The notes: generated by a model not told the origin, from the letters alone. A stretch of 50,581 nt of DNA from Ramlibacter sp. (GCA_029237735.1 JAQZBU010000042.1:1-50581), one strand, 5' to 3'. Numbered from the stretch's first letter, positions 8,694 to 17,683 are shown. Numbers and translations are program-made.

Positions 8694-9353
8694 ATGAACA
8701 CGACTAGCCCTTCAGCTGGCCATGAAAAGCTGATCGCTGCCTTGAGCCCTTCCTTGCGCGCCCTTGCGGTCCGGGGAACCGTCCGCAGCTACCGCAAGAA
8801 CAGCGTCATCATCAATGAGGGCGAAGTCGGCGAATCGCTCTTCGTGCTGCTCGAAGGGCGGGTGAAGGTCTATTCCAACGATGCCGACGGCCGGGAAATC
8901 ACCTACAACACTGTCGAATCGGGCGACTACTTCGCCGAGATGTGGCTGGATGGCGGCCCCCGATCGGCGTCCGTCATGACGCTGGAGCCCAGTGTCTGCT
9001 CTGTCGTCAGCCGCGCCGCGCTGCGCGAGCACCTCGCCGACGAGCCCGAATTCGCACTGGAGCTGGTTGCCCAGGTGATCCGCCGCGCCCGCGCCGCGAC
9101 CGAGACCGCGCGCAACATGGCCCTGCTGGATGTCTATGGCCGCGTCATCGTCACGCTGGAAAACCAGCAGGGCGCCGCGAAGCCTGACGCACCGATCACG
9201 CTGACGCAGATCACCCACCAGAACATCGCCAGCCGCGTCGGCGCCTCGCGCGAGATGGTCAGCCGCCTTCTGAAGGACCTGGAAAAGGGCGGCTACATCG
9301 AGCTGGGCGTCAAGCGCATCACGCTGCTGAAGAAACTCCCTGCGCGCTGGTAG
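8694..9353 (+). CDS. Crp/Fnr-family transcriptional regulator, Crp-like
   Basis: 219 residues. The N-terminal cyclic-nucleotide domain carries GESLFVLLEGRVKVY (46-60) and a phosphate-binding cassette with Glu82, Arg90 and Ser91 in 'GDYFAEMWLDGGPRSAS', the pattern used by cAMP-binding Crp proteins. The C-terminal winged helix (about 168-205) includes 'NIASRVGASREMVSRLLK'. There is no N-terminal cysteine cluster, so it is not an oxygen-sensing Fnr. The ATG at 8694 has GGGGAGAA before it. The neighbouring peptidase and the cyclase-domain protein at 10483 make a local cyclic-nucleotide circuit possible, though not shown. Confidence 0.92.
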   Translation: MNTTSPSAGHEKLIAALSPSLRALAVRGTVRSYRKNSVIINEGEVGESLFVLLEGRVKVYSNDADGREITYNTVESGDYFAEMWLDGGPRSASVMTLEPSVCSVVSRAALREHLADEPEFALELVAQVIRRARAATETARNMALLDVYGRVIVTLENQQGAAKPDAPITLTQITHQNIASRVGASREMVSRLLKDLEKGGYIELGVKRITLLKKLPARW

Positions 9354-9397
9354 CCTGGCAGGCCGTGACGCGCCGCTCGATCGAGGAGCAAAGTGCC

Positions 9398-10456
9398 ATG
9401 AGACAACGGTACGCCTGCATCTGTTTCGCGGTTCCCAAAAAGCTTCTGGCGCAGCTCGCGGACGATGATGATGATCCGGAGCACGGCAAGCTTCTGAGGA
9501 GCCACGTCGATCACTCGTCAAGCCTGCGTGCCCAGCGCGCCGTGCAAAGCCAGAGCGGGCCGGAACCGAAGCTGGGCAAGAAACTGCTGGCCCGACAGGT
9601 CTTCGATGCCGGGGGCAGAACCTTCCTGCCCGGCAAGCTCCTGCGCGATGAGGACGACCCGCCCACCAAGGACAAGGAGGCTGACCAGGCCTACGACAAC
9701 ATCGGTATCGCATTGCAATTCTTCAAGGCAGTGCTGGGCCGGGATTCGGTCGACGGCAAGGGCATGCGCGTCGATGCATCGGTGCACTATGGTCTGCGTT
9801 TCACCAACGCAATGTGGACGGGCGAACAGATGATCGTGGGCGACGGTGACGGCCGGCACATCAAGGGACTGGCGCATTCGCTGGGCATCATCGCGCACGA
9901 GTTCGGCCATGGCGTAAGCCAGCACATCGTACGGGGCGGCCTTGGCGTGGTGCAGGCGGCGGGCCAGCCGCCCACGCTCAAGGGCGAGGCCGGCGCCTTG
10001 AACGAATCCTTCTCCGATGTGTTTGCCAGCATGATCAAGCAATGGCACGCCGGCCAGGACGTGACGCAGGCCGACTGGCTGCTCGGTGAGGACATCCTGG
10101 CGCCGGGCGCAGGCAAGGCCATTCGCTCACTCAAGGACCCGGGCAACAACACTTTGACCTGGCGCAATGACGACCAGATCAAGGACTATCGGCGCTACCA
10201 GCCCACCGACGATGCGCACAAGGCGTCCGGCGTTCCGAATCACGCGTTCTACCTGGCGGCCACACGACTGGGTGGCAAATCCTGGGAAACGTTGGCCCCG
10301 ATCTGGATGAAGGGATTCGATCGACTGCGAGTGCGAGGCACTTTCCTCGATGCCGCCCACTACACCATGGAAGTCGCGGCGGCGCTTCACGGAAAGGGGT
10401 CAACGCCCCATGACGCGGTGAAGGTGGCCTGGAAAAAGGTGAACGTTCTGGCCTAA
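9398..10456 (+). CDS. Protealysin-like M4 zinc metallopeptidase
   Basis: 352 residues. Zinc-binding HEFGH is at 167-171 and the third ligand Glu203 is in 'LNESFSD'; a later segment around 280 ('HKASGVPNHAFYLA') matches the thermolysin active-site His region. There is no signal peptide. The short N-terminal region 'CICFAVPKKLLAQLA' resembles the roughly 50-residue propeptide of protealysins (PPxLL-type motif), unlike the long FTP/PepSY propeptide of thermolysin. So it is probably an intracellular or non-classically released precursor. The ATG at 9398 (GAGGAG upstream) is preferred to a GTG at 9365. No emfourin-like inhibitor gene is seen next to it. Confidence 0.9.
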   Translation: MRQRYACICFAVPKKLLAQLADDDDDPEHGKLLRSHVDHSSSLRAQRAVQSQSGPEPKLGKKLLARQVFDAGGRTFLPGKLLRDEDDPPTKDKEADQAYDNIGIALQFFKAVLGRDSVDGKGMRVDASVHYGLRFTNAMWTGEQMIVGDGDGRHIKGLAHSLGIIAHEFGHGVSQHIVRGGLGVVQAAGQPPTLKGEAGALNESFSDVFASMIKQWHAGQDVTQADWLLGEDILAPGAGKAIRSLKDPGNNTLTWRNDDQIKDYRRYQPTDDAHKASGVPNHAFYLAATRLGGKSWETLAPIWMKGFDRLRVRGTFLDAAHYTMEVAAALHGKGSTPHDAVKVAWKKVNVLA

Positions 10457-10482
10457 CCCCGGGGGGCGCGTAACATCCGTGC

Positions 10483-13400
10483 ATGGAATGCCTGGCCTGT
10501 CACACGGCAAATCCCGACTCGAACCGCTTTTGCGAGGACTGCGGCAGCGCACTCACATATAAGTGCGCCGCGTGCGGCTTCGACTGCTCGGCACAGGCCA
10601 GGTTCTGCGGCGGTTGTGGCATCGCCTTGAAGCGCGGCGCCTTGCCGGCGCTGTCCGCAACTGATGGCGGCATCGTCTCCGAGCCCGCAACCGGCTGGGG
10701 CGAACTCAAGCAGGCGACGGTCCTGTTCGCCGATATCGTGAGCTCCACCGAGCAGATCGCGCAGCTCGACCCAGAGGAAGCCATGGACCGCCTCAAACCG
10801 GCGGTCATGCTGATGTGCGAAGCCGTGGAACGATTCGGCGGCACCGTGATGCGCACGCTGGGCGATGGTGTGATGGCGCTGTTCGGCGTGCCCAAGGCGC
10901 TCGAAGGCCACGCCCGGCTGGCGTGCGAATCCGCGCTGTACATGCAGGCCGCGTTCACCGGCAATTCCCAGGGTTTCAGCATCCGCGTTGGCCTTCATTC
11001 GGGCTGGGTCGCCTCCGACCCCCATGCGCACGACAGCGGCAAGGGCGGCGGCGCACACGGCCTGACCATCCACCTGGCCAGCCGAGTGATCGGCCTCGCG
11101 CCGCCCGGCGGCGTGACGATGACGCAGGACTGCCATTCGCAAGTGCGCGGCCTGGTCGATGTGGAATCGCTGGGACAACCGCCCTTGAAGGGTATCCCCG
11201 ACCCGGTCGAAATCTTCCGCTTGAACGGACTGAAGGCAGCCTTCGCTAGCCAGCATTTCCACCAGGCCAAGCTGACACCTTTCCGTGGCCGCGACAAGGA
11301 ACTGGCCCTGCTTCAGCAGGGCCAGCGGCTCGCGGAGGCCGGCGATGCACAGGTTATCGGCGTTTCGGGCGGCCCCGGGACGGGCAAGAGCAGGCTTTGC
11401 TACGAGTTCGCCCAATGGTGCCGCGCACGTGGCAGGCCGGTTTTCGAAGTCCGCGCGCAGCTGTATGGAAGCGCCACCCCGCTGCAACCGGTGCTCGAGC
11501 TGATGCGCACCTTCCTGTTCGAGATCACTCCCGCGGACACACCGGAAACGGCACGCAACAAGATCGCCGACCGCCTGGCGGAGCTCGGCCCCGCGCAGAC
11601 CGCCGACCAGGCGCTCGTCCATGACTTCCTGGGAGTGCTCGACGCGCAGGCCGCCCCGCCGTTGGCCGCGCCGGCGAAGGCCCGGCGCGCGCGCTTGCTG
11701 GCCATAGTCACCGCCCTGGTCAGGCACGTTGCCGGCACCGCCTCGGTGATCCTGATTGAGGACATGCACTGGCTCGACGATGCCAGCGAGGAGTTCGTGG
11801 CGGCGCTCGTCGATGCGGTGGCATCGACCAAGATCATGGTCGTCTTGAATTACCGCTCCTCCTATCGCTCGCCGTGGACGGGGCTGGACAACTTCCGCGA
11901 GATCGAGGTGGGCGAGCTCAGCGTGGCGGACACGGATGCCATCGTGCGCGAGTTGATGAGCTACCGGCGCGAATTTCAGGATGTTTCGCAGCTGATAGCG
12001 CGGCGAAGCGGCGGCAATCCCTTCTTCGCAGAGGAGCTGGTGCGCTCCATTGCGGAGCGCGGCGTCCTGTCGGGGGATCCGCAGCACGGCGGCAACGGTG
12101 TCGATTCGGTCGAGCGCGCCCTGCCCGCGACGGTGCAGGCCGTCATCAGCGCCCGCATCGACCGACTGGGCGAGATCGAGAAGTCGATGCTGCAGATGTG
12201 CGCGATCATCGGCAAGGAAGTGCCGCAAGCCGTGCTCGAACGTGTGGCGGGCAGCCTGAGTGGACAGATGGAGCGCGCGATGGACTCGCTGTGCCAGGCG
12301 GAGTTGATCCAATCGCAGCAGGCTGCTGGCGGCCGTGGATACTCGTTCCGCCATCCCCTGATCCAGGAAGTTGCCTACGAAACGCAGATGAAGGCCAAGC
12401 GCGCGGCAATCCACGCGTCGGTCGCGGCCGCCATGGAGCAGTTCTACGCCGAACAACCGGGCGAGTTCGCCGCGCTGATCTCCCATCACTACGAATCCGC
12501 CGGGAAGCCGATCAGCGCCGCCGGGTACTCGGCGCGGGCCGCGCAATGGCTGGGCCTGACGGATTCGGCACAGGCGATCAAGCACTGGCACAAGGTTCGC
12601 GCGCTGCTGGCCGGACAAGCACGCCACGAGCCGGGCGAGCGCCTGCTCGCACTGGCCTGCAGCCAGATTTCGCTGCTCGGCTGGCGAGAGGGGCTGAACC
12701 TCGAACAGGTGCAGCCCTTCATCGACGAGGCCATGGAGCTGGCGGTGCGCGTGGACAAGCGCCTGACGCAGCTGCTGCTCACGATCGAGGGCCGGATGCT
12801 CCAGGCGAGCGGCGGGCCCGCGGATTGGTACGTGAAGCGCGTCGAGGAGGCCCTGCGCCTGGTGGACGCCGAGAGCGACAAGGGGCGGCTCGCCACGCTG
12901 AACGCTGCCCTCTGCCACGCCTGCGGGTGGGCTGGCCTGCTCAACGAGGCGCTCGCGGCCAGCGAGGTCGCGCTCGCAGGCGTTGCCCTGATCGACCGCG
13001 CCGACCAGGACTTCATGGGGTTCAGCGTGGAGCAATGGGTCCTGGGCATGCGGGCTCGGCTGCTCATGCGATGCGGCCGTTTCGACGAGGCGCAGGCCTG
13101 CTGGGAAAGGATGCTGGAAGTGCAGGGTGCCGCAGCGGATCCCGCGGTCCAGGTCATCCGCCACCTCGGCTTCGTGGAACTGGCCTGGTGCAATGACGAT
13201 GCGCCGCTCGCGCAACTGCATTCATCGCAGTTGTCCGAGATGGCGGAGCGGCATGCACTGCCGTATCTCAAGCCAATCGCGCTGACGTGTCGAGGCATGG
13301 CGCTCACCATCGCCGCGGACCACGACAGCGCGGCAAGTGCGTTCGACGAAGCCCTGGCGCTCGTACGCGGCGCCAACCTGGGCACCGAATACGAAACCGA

Positions 13401-13689
13401 AATTCTGGCTGGGCATGCCGAATGCCAGCGCCGCGCCAGGAACATCGAGCGGGCACGCGCATTGGCCCAGGAGGCCTTGGACATCGCACGACAGCGCACG
13501 ATGCGCCTTACCGAATGCCGGGCCATGACCACGCTGGGGGCGATCATGCTGGATGAACGTGGCATCGAGGGCTCGGGCGCCTGCGGGATGCTCGAGGCTG
13601 CCGACAAGCTGATGGGCGAGACTGGCGCTTTCATTTATCGCAAGCACCTGCAGGCGGCCATCGACCGGATGCAATCGCTCGCGGCTTGA
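10483..13689 (+). CDS. Zinc-ribbon / class III nucleotide cyclase domain / AAA ATPase / TPR-like protein
   Basis: 1068 residues. Residues 1-46 hold a double zinc ribbon (CxxC pairs at 3/6, 17/20, 28/31 and 42/45). The class III cyclase domain (about 75-250) has both metal aspartates, Asp84 in LFADIVSST and Asp128 in TLGDGVM, and the Arg of HLASR at 200. The transition-state Asn position is His197 (TIHLASR), which I recall as common in AAA-fused cyclases (QTTHLAAR). A P-loop ATPase follows (Walker A GGPGTGKS at 296-303; Walker B 'VILIEDMHWLDD' around 425), then a long helical repeat region like the TPR tail of MalT/LuxR ATPases. No C-terminal HTH is seen. It could be a cyclase or a nucleotide-sensing signalling ATPase. 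Confidence 0.9.
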   Translation: MECLACHTANPDSNRFCEDCGSALTYKCAACGFDCSAQARFCGGCGIALKRGALPALSATDGGIVSEPATGWGELKQATVLFADIVSSTEQIAQLDPEEAMDRLKPAVMLMCEAVERFGGTVMRTLGDGVMALFGVPKALEGHARLACESALYMQAAFTGNSQGFSIRVGLHSGWVASDPHAHDSGKGGGAHGLTIHLASRVIGLAPPGGVTMTQDCHSQVRGLVDVESLGQPPLKGIPDPVEIFRLNGLKAAFASQHFHQAKLTPFRGRDKELALLQQGQRLAEAGDAQVIGVSGGPGTGKSRLCYEFAQWCRARGRPVFEVRAQLYGSATPLQPVLELMRTFLFEITPADTPETARNKIADRLAELGPAQTADQALVHDFLGVLDAQAAPPLAAPAKARRARLLAIVTALVRHVAGTASVILIEDMHWLDDASEEFVAALVDAVASTKIMVVLNYRSSYRSPWTGLDNFREIEVGELSVADTDAIVRELMSYRREFQDVSQLIARRSGGNPFFAEELVRSIAERGVLSGDPQHGGNGVDSVERALPATVQAVISARIDRLGEIEKSMLQMCAIIGKEVPQAVLERVAGSLSGQMERAMDSLCQAELIQSQQAAGGRGYSFRHPLIQEVAYETQMKAKRAAIHASVAAAMEQFYAEQPGEFAALISHHYESAGKPISAAGYSARAAQWLGLTDSAQAIKHWHKVRALLAGQARHEPGERLLALACSQISLLGWREGLNLEQVQPFIDEAMELAVRVDKRLTQLLLTIEGRMLQASGGPADWYVKRVEEALRLVDAESDKGRLATLNAALCHACGWAGLLNEALAASEVALAGVALIDRADQDFMGFSVEQWVLGMRARLLMRCGRFDEAQACWERMLEVQGAAADPAVQVIRHLGFVELAWCNDDAPLAQLHSSQLSEMAERHALPYLKPIALTCRGMALTIAADHDSAASAFDEALALVRGANLGTEYETEILAGHAECQRRARNIERARALAQEALDIARQRTMRLTECRAMTTLGAIMLDERGIEGSGACGMLEAADKLMGETGAFIYRKHLQAAIDRMQSLAA

Positions 13690-13697
13690 AGCGCCGT

Positions 13698-14360
13698 TCA
13701 GCGAACGAGCAGCGTGTATTCAGGCAAGCCGTAGCCCTGCACCAGTTCCACCGGGCGGCCCAGCACCGTCTCGCAATAGGCCACCCATGGATCGGGCTGC
13801 GAGCCGTACAACTCAGGGACCCCGGTCACCGCGGCGGGCAGCATGAAATTGACGGCGAAGCCCTTGCGGCTGCTGCGATGCAGGTCAGTCAGCATGATCC
13901 GGATGTGCGCCGTCCAGAGCTGCGCGGAGTGATCGAGCCTGACGTTGAAGACGCCGCTCGCGATCGAGTAGTCGGCCGCGCGGCCGCACTCGCGGCCCAC
14001 GATGAAGTCCGCGCCGGGCCGATGGTGCCATCGGCGGCGCGCGTGCGCGATCATGTCGGCGGACAGATCCACTCCCAGATAGTCGACTTGGTTCGCGGGC
14101 CAACGCGTCTCGATCAGGTCCAGGGCCGCCGCGTATCCGCATCCGAGATCGTTGAGGGAGAACGGCGTTGAAAAGTCGCATACCTTCAGCAACTGGACGA
14201 GTCGCAGTTCAAGCGACGGCGTGCTCGGCCAGTCCACGCCGAGTGGCGTGGCCCCGAAGGTTCGGACCTTGCGCGTGTAGTAAGCCTCCACGCTGGCGCG
14301 AAGCTGCTCGAGGGCCGCCGGGTGCGCGCCGCCATTCGCGTCACTCGGCGCGTCTGTCAC
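13698..14360 (-). CDS. Class I SAM-dependent methyltransferase
   Basis: 220 residues. SAM motif I is 'LNDLGCGYAAAL' (69-80), motif II acid 'YLGVDLS' with a following 'MIAHAR', and a later 'DYSIASGVFNVR' post-I strand. There is no membrane segment. The GTG start overlaps the stop of the upstream unknown gene as GTGA, so the two are translationally coupled. The substrate cannot be told; the partner gene may hold the clue. It converges on the cyclase gene with only 8 bases between stops. Confidence 0.86.
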   Translation of the reverse strand: MTDAPSDANGGAHPAALEQLRASVEAYYTRKVRTFGATPLGVDWPSTPSLELRLVQLLKVCDFSTPFSLNDLGCGYAAALDLIETRWPANQVDYLGVDLSADMIAHARRRWHHRPGADFIVGRECGRAADYSIASGVFNVRLDHSAQLWTAHIRIMLTDLHRSSRKGFAVNFMLPAAVTGVPELYGSQPDPWVAYCETVLGRPVELVQGYGLPEYTLLVR

Positions 14361-14836
14361 TTCGCCTTGGCGTCCAGTGCGAGCGGCAGTGAAATGACGA
14401 GATAGTCCTGCTTCATGTAGAACAGCGGGCGCGCGCGTTCCGTGATGATCACGCGGTTGCTATCCTTCGACGATGTGAGGTCGTGCAGGTCGAAGTACAC
14501 CGGCAATGGTTTCTTGGCGTTCAAGTTGGCGACGATCGACTTCACGATCGCCGCATCTCCGTTCTGGCCTGCGATGTTTGACTTCGCGCGGCGCAGGCTG
14601 CCAAGGTATCTGTGGAAGCGGTCCTTGACTTCGCTGCTGGCCGAGCCGGTTACGTTCAACACCGTCATGCTGGTCTCGAACTTGCGGCCTTCCTTGAAGA
14701 TTTCGAATTCCTTTTGCAGCGCGACCATCTCCTGAAGGCCCTGGTTACCCGCCCCCAGGTTGGGAGCGAACCGCAGGTTCAGCTTCTCCTGCAAGCTGCC
14801 CACGTAGATGTCATGCTCCTTCATAAAAGCGCCCAT
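14357..14836 (-). CDS. Hypothetical protein coupled to methyltransferase
   Basis: 159 residues starting at an ATG preceded by GAGGGGGG at good spacing. I do not recognise it. It is soluble, lysine-rich, mixed alpha/beta, with no Cys and no signal peptide; the C-terminal third (RVIITERARPLFYMKQDYL, then VISLP) looks like beta-strands. More codons end in A/T than in neighbouring genes. It overlaps the methyltransferase start by four bases. Its 5' side faces the phosphopantetheinyl transferase gene across about 130 bases, an AT-richer stretch that presumably holds both promoters. Confidence 0.75.
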   Translation of the reverse strand: MGAFMKEHDIYVGSLQEKLNLRFAPNLGAGNQGLQEMVALQKEFEIFKEGRKFETSMTVLNVTGSASSEVKDRFHRYLGSLRRAKSNIAGQNGDAAIVKSIVANLNAKKPLPVYFDLHDLTSSKDSNRVIITERARPLFYMKQDYLVISLPLALDAKAK

Positions 14837-14968
14837 TTGTGTGCCCCCCTCAAGTTGAATGTGAAAGTCCGCACACGTAATATTTTGTGCAAGACCGAAT
14901 CCAAGTGTAGGGAGAAGTCGCAGCTTTGCATAGACAACCGTGCGCGCGACGCACGGCAATAATCGCTC

Positions 14969-15613
14969 GTGCGCACCGAGATCATCCCATGTTCTTCGTT
15001 ATCGGCGATTGTTGGGGCTTCGGTCGAGCTTCGCCCCGGGACTTCGCTTGCGCTGTTGCTGCCTCGCGCCATCGACGCCAGTGGACCGGAGGAGGCGAGA
15101 AAGGTACTGCCCGTCGTCCTGGCTGCGTTGTCGGGACGCACGCCCGCGTCGATCCGGATGGAAAAGGACGCGCGCGGCAAGCCCGGGCTGGTGGGTGGCG
15201 GCGCCGCGTTCAATATCTCCCATTCGCGAGGCTATTCGCTGCTGGCGTTTTCCCGTGCGGGAGAGATCGGCTGCGACATCGAGGATCGATTCGCCAATGA
15301 GGACGTGATGGGGCTTTGCCGGTCCGTGCTCCACGCATCGGAGATGGAGGCCATGGAGCGGCTCGCGCCGAACCAGCGGCAAGAGGCGTTCAGTCGCTAC
15401 TGGGTCCGCAAGGAAGCGGTTCTCAAGGCCGCGGGCTCAGGGTTCCTTCGCGACCCGCGCGAACTCATCACCGGCCTCGAAGAGCGGCATCCAGAGTGGA
15501 CGGGGGACGCGGGGCCACAATTCATCCTTCACAACCAACTCATCGCCGAAGCTTGCTTTGCCGCCGTCGCCAGTATGGATGCCGAGTGCCGATGGCATCT
15601 GATGGAAGGGTGA
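14969..15613 (+). CDS. 4'-phosphopantetheinyl transferase superfamily protein (Sfp-like)
   Basis: 214 residues. It transfers phosphopantetheine from CoA to a carrier-protein serine. Visible motifs are GKPGL (70-74), FNISHS (81-86), the magnesium ligands in GCDIED (Asp103, Glu105) and WVRKEAVLKAAGSGF (145-159), with Glu149 and Lys153. This is the Sfp/AcpT-type arrangement rather than AcpS. The start is GTG at 14969, with no in-frame ATG until residue 64 and no ribosome site. A -10-like AATAAT lies just upstream (about 14959-14964), so a very short leader is possible. No carrier protein or PKS/NRPS gene is in this window, so its target lies elsewhere. Confidence 0.88.
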   Translation: MRTEIIPCSSLSAIVGASVELRPGTSLALLLPRAIDASGPEEARKVLPVVLAALSGRTPASIRMEKDARGKPGLVGGGAAFNISHSRGYSLLAFSRAGEIGCDIEDRFANEDVMGLCRSVLHASEMEAMERLAPNQRQEAFSRYWVRKEAVLKAAGSGFLRDPRELITGLEERHPEWTGDAGPQFILHNQLIAEACFAAVASMDAECRWHLMEG

Positions 15614-15616
15614 CCG

Positions 15617-16444
15617 TCAGGCTGCGTTCGCTGCCAGCTCCTCCTCCATCTCCCGTACGCGTTCGTAGGTTGGCGCGAAATCCGGCGCGGTCTTTTCGAA
15701 CAGTTCCTGAAAGCTGTCGACAACAAAGTACGTCTGCTGGAACGTGTCGATCTTGTAGCGCGTTCGCATCACGCGTTCTATGTCCAGCGGCAGGCGCCGC
15801 GGCTCGGGACTTTCCACCGCGTAACGCAACTCGCCCGGCGAGCTAAGGATGCCGGCGCCAAACGCGCGCAGCCCGTCCTCCTGGCGAATCAGGCCGAACT
15901 CGATCGTGTACCAGTACAGGCGGGCGAGGAACTCGCAGGCGCCGAGCCCATGCGCCTTGAGGCCTCCTTTGCCGTACTCCTGCATGTGGTCGGCGAAGAC
16001 CGGGTTGAACAGTAGCGGCACATGGCCGAACAGGTCATGGAAGACATCGGGCTCGACGATGTAGTCGAACTCCTCGGGCTTGCGAATCCAGTCCGTTACC
16101 GGGAACTTGCGATTCGCGAGCAGCGTGAAGAAGGGCACCTCCGGTATCAACCCGGGCACACCGACGATCTCCCAGCCGGTAGCCTTATACAGGCGCTCGT
16201 TGATCTGCTCGAAGCGCGGGATGTGGTGGCTCGGGCCCAGCGAGGGCAGGGCCCTGATGAACACATCGCAAGCCCGGCCAGCCACCAGCGCGGCCTGGCG
16301 CTCGTACAGCCGTCGCCAGGTGTCATGGTCGGCGTCCGTGTAGGCGGCGTAATGCTGCGGGCAGGTGTAGTCGGTTTGCGCGCGCGAGTAGTCGCCGCGC
16401 GGCGGGCGCTCGCTGGCGCCATAGACAACGGGATCGACAGCCAT
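15617..16444 (-). CDS. phhA: Phenylalanine 4-monooxygenase
   Basis: 275 residues, the bacterial single-domain form. It hydroxylates phenylalanine to tyrosine using tetrahydropterin and ferrous iron. Iron ligands are His136 and His141 in 'DVFHDLFGHVPLL' and Glu182 in 'YWYTIEFGL'. The ATG overlaps the hpd stop (TGATG), so it is coupled to hpd, and the pair forms a phenylalanine-to-homogentisate catabolic unit. Its stop is 3 bases from the convergent phosphopantetheinyl transferase stop. Confidence 0.96.
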   Translation of the reverse strand: MAVDPVVYGASERPPRGDYSRAQTDYTCPQHYAAYTDADHDTWRRLYERQAALVAGRACDVFIRALPSLGPSHHIPRFEQINERLYKATGWEIVGVPGLIPEVPFFTLLANRKFPVTDWIRKPEEFDYIVEPDVFHDLFGHVPLLFNPVFADHMQEYGKGGLKAHGLGACEFLARLYWYTIEFGLIRQEDGLRAFGAGILSSPGELRYAVESPEPRRLPLDIERVMRTRYKIDTFQQTYFVVDSFQELFEKTAPDFAPTYERVREMEEELAANAA

Positions 16445-17574
16445 CAGATCTTCTTCCCTTCGAGTACACCCCGGCGCATCTGGTCCAGTTCCATCGTTTC
16501 GAAGAGCGCCTTGAAGTTGCCTTCGCCGAAGCCTTCGTTGCCCTTGCGCTGGATGAACTCGAAGAAGATCGGGCCCAGCTGGTTCTCGCTGAAGATCTGC
16601 AACAGCAGCTCTTCAGGGTTGCCGTCGACAAGGATGTTGCGCTGCTGCAGGTCCGCGATGTTCTCGCGCAGCCCCGGAATCCGCTTGGGCAGCAGCTCGT
16701 AGTAAGTCTCGCTGGTGGTGAGCAGCTTCACGCCGCTCATCTGCAATGCGTCGACGGTTTCGTAGAGGTTGGCGGCCCCCAGCGCGATGTGCTGGATGCC
16801 TTCGCCGTGGTAGCGGTCCAGGTACTCCTGGATCTGGCCGGCCTTCTCATTGCCCTCCTCGTTGATCGGTATGCGGATCTTGCCGCAGGGGCTTGTCATG
16901 GCCTTGCTTTTCACGCCCGTCGCCTGGCCCTCGATATCAAAGTAGCGCACTTCGCGGAAGTTGAACAGGCGTTCGTAGAAGCCGGCCCATTCCTCCATGC
17001 GGCCGCGGTGCACGTTATGCGTCAGGTGGTCGATGTAGGTGAGGCCGTGGCCCACCGGGTTGAGCTCGGCTCCCGCAAGCGGCTCGAAGTCCACGTCGAA
17101 GAAGCCGATGTTGCCGATATCGCCTTCCTTCGCACCGTTCTTGCCGCGCCAGCGGTCGATAAAGTAGATGATCGAGTCGCCGATGCCCTTGATGGCCGGA
17201 ATGTTCAACTCGCCGGGGCCGGCCTGGCCCGCGTAGCCCCACGCGCCGAGCGAGATGGCGCGTTCATAGGCCGCCTTCGCATCCTTCACGCGGAACGCGA
17301 TGGCGCACACGCTCGGCCCGTGCAGCCGCGCGAAGCGCTGCGCGAACGAATCCGGCTCCGCGTTGATGATGAAATTGATGCCGCCCTGGCGATACAGCAG
17401 GACGTTCTTGTGGCGGTGCCTGGCAATGGGCTTGAAGCCCATGCGCACGAACAGTTCGCCCATCGCCTTGGGATCGGGCGCGGCGTACTCAATGAATTCG
17501 AACCCGTCGGTGCCCATTGGGTTTTCCCACATGGCGTCTTGGGGCGTCACGGCTTGCGTCAGGGCTTGATTCAT
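16444..17574 (-). CDS. hpd: 4-hydroxyphenylpyruvate dioxygenase
   Basis: 376 residues. It converts 4-hydroxyphenylpyruvate to homogentisate. The 2-His-1-Glu iron site is His183 (TYIDHLTHNV), His262 (GIQHIAL) and Glu339 (FFEFIQRKG), and the C-terminal GFGEGNFKALFE closing helix is intact. The ATG at 17574 follows GGAGAC; an upstream in-frame extension to 17685 runs into the divergent regulator and is not credible. It is first in the hpd-phhA operon. It is divergent from the Lrp-type gene at 17684, which probably controls it in response to aromatic amino acids (inference). Confidence 0.96.
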   Translation of the reverse strand: MNQALTQAVTPQDAMWENPMGTDGFEFIEYAAPDPKAMGELFVRMGFKPIARHRHKNVLLYRQGGINFIINAEPDSFAQRFARLHGPSVCAIAFRVKDAKAAYERAISLGAWGYAGQAGPGELNIPAIKGIGDSIIYFIDRWRGKNGAKEGDIGNIGFFDVDFEPLAGAELNPVGHGLTYIDHLTHNVHRGRMEEWAGFYERLFNFREVRYFDIEGQATGVKSKAMTSPCGKIRIPINEEGNEKAGQIQEYLDRYHGEGIQHIALGAANLYETVDALQMSGVKLLTTSETYYELLPKRIPGLRENIADLQQRNILVDGNPEELLLQIFSENQLGPIFFEFIQRKGNEGFGEGNFKALFETMELDQMRRGVLEGKKI

Positions 17575-17683
17575 CGTTGTCTCCAGCGAGGCATAAATCA
17601 GCATGCAACTGTACGGGGGGAGGGCGTCAACTTTCAGGCGTCTTGGGGCGACAGTTACCGCTCTTGCGCAATAATCGTGTGTC
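17575..17683. promoter_or_regulatory. Divergent hpd / lrp-type promoter region
   Basis: 109 bases between two divergent genes, so it must hold both promoters and probably the Lrp-family operator. On the plus strand AATAAT (17670-17675) lies only 8 bases before the regulator ATG, which would give an almost leaderless mRNA. No clear -35 or Lrp dyad could be picked by eye. Confidence 0.5.

Noticed and set aside
10453..13221. Long open frame (over 900 codons) on the minus strand opposite the cyclase/ATPase gene
   Set aside because: It is the antisense of a clear multi-domain protein in GC-rich DNA, where antisense frames stay open; its translation is low-complexity and shows no motif.
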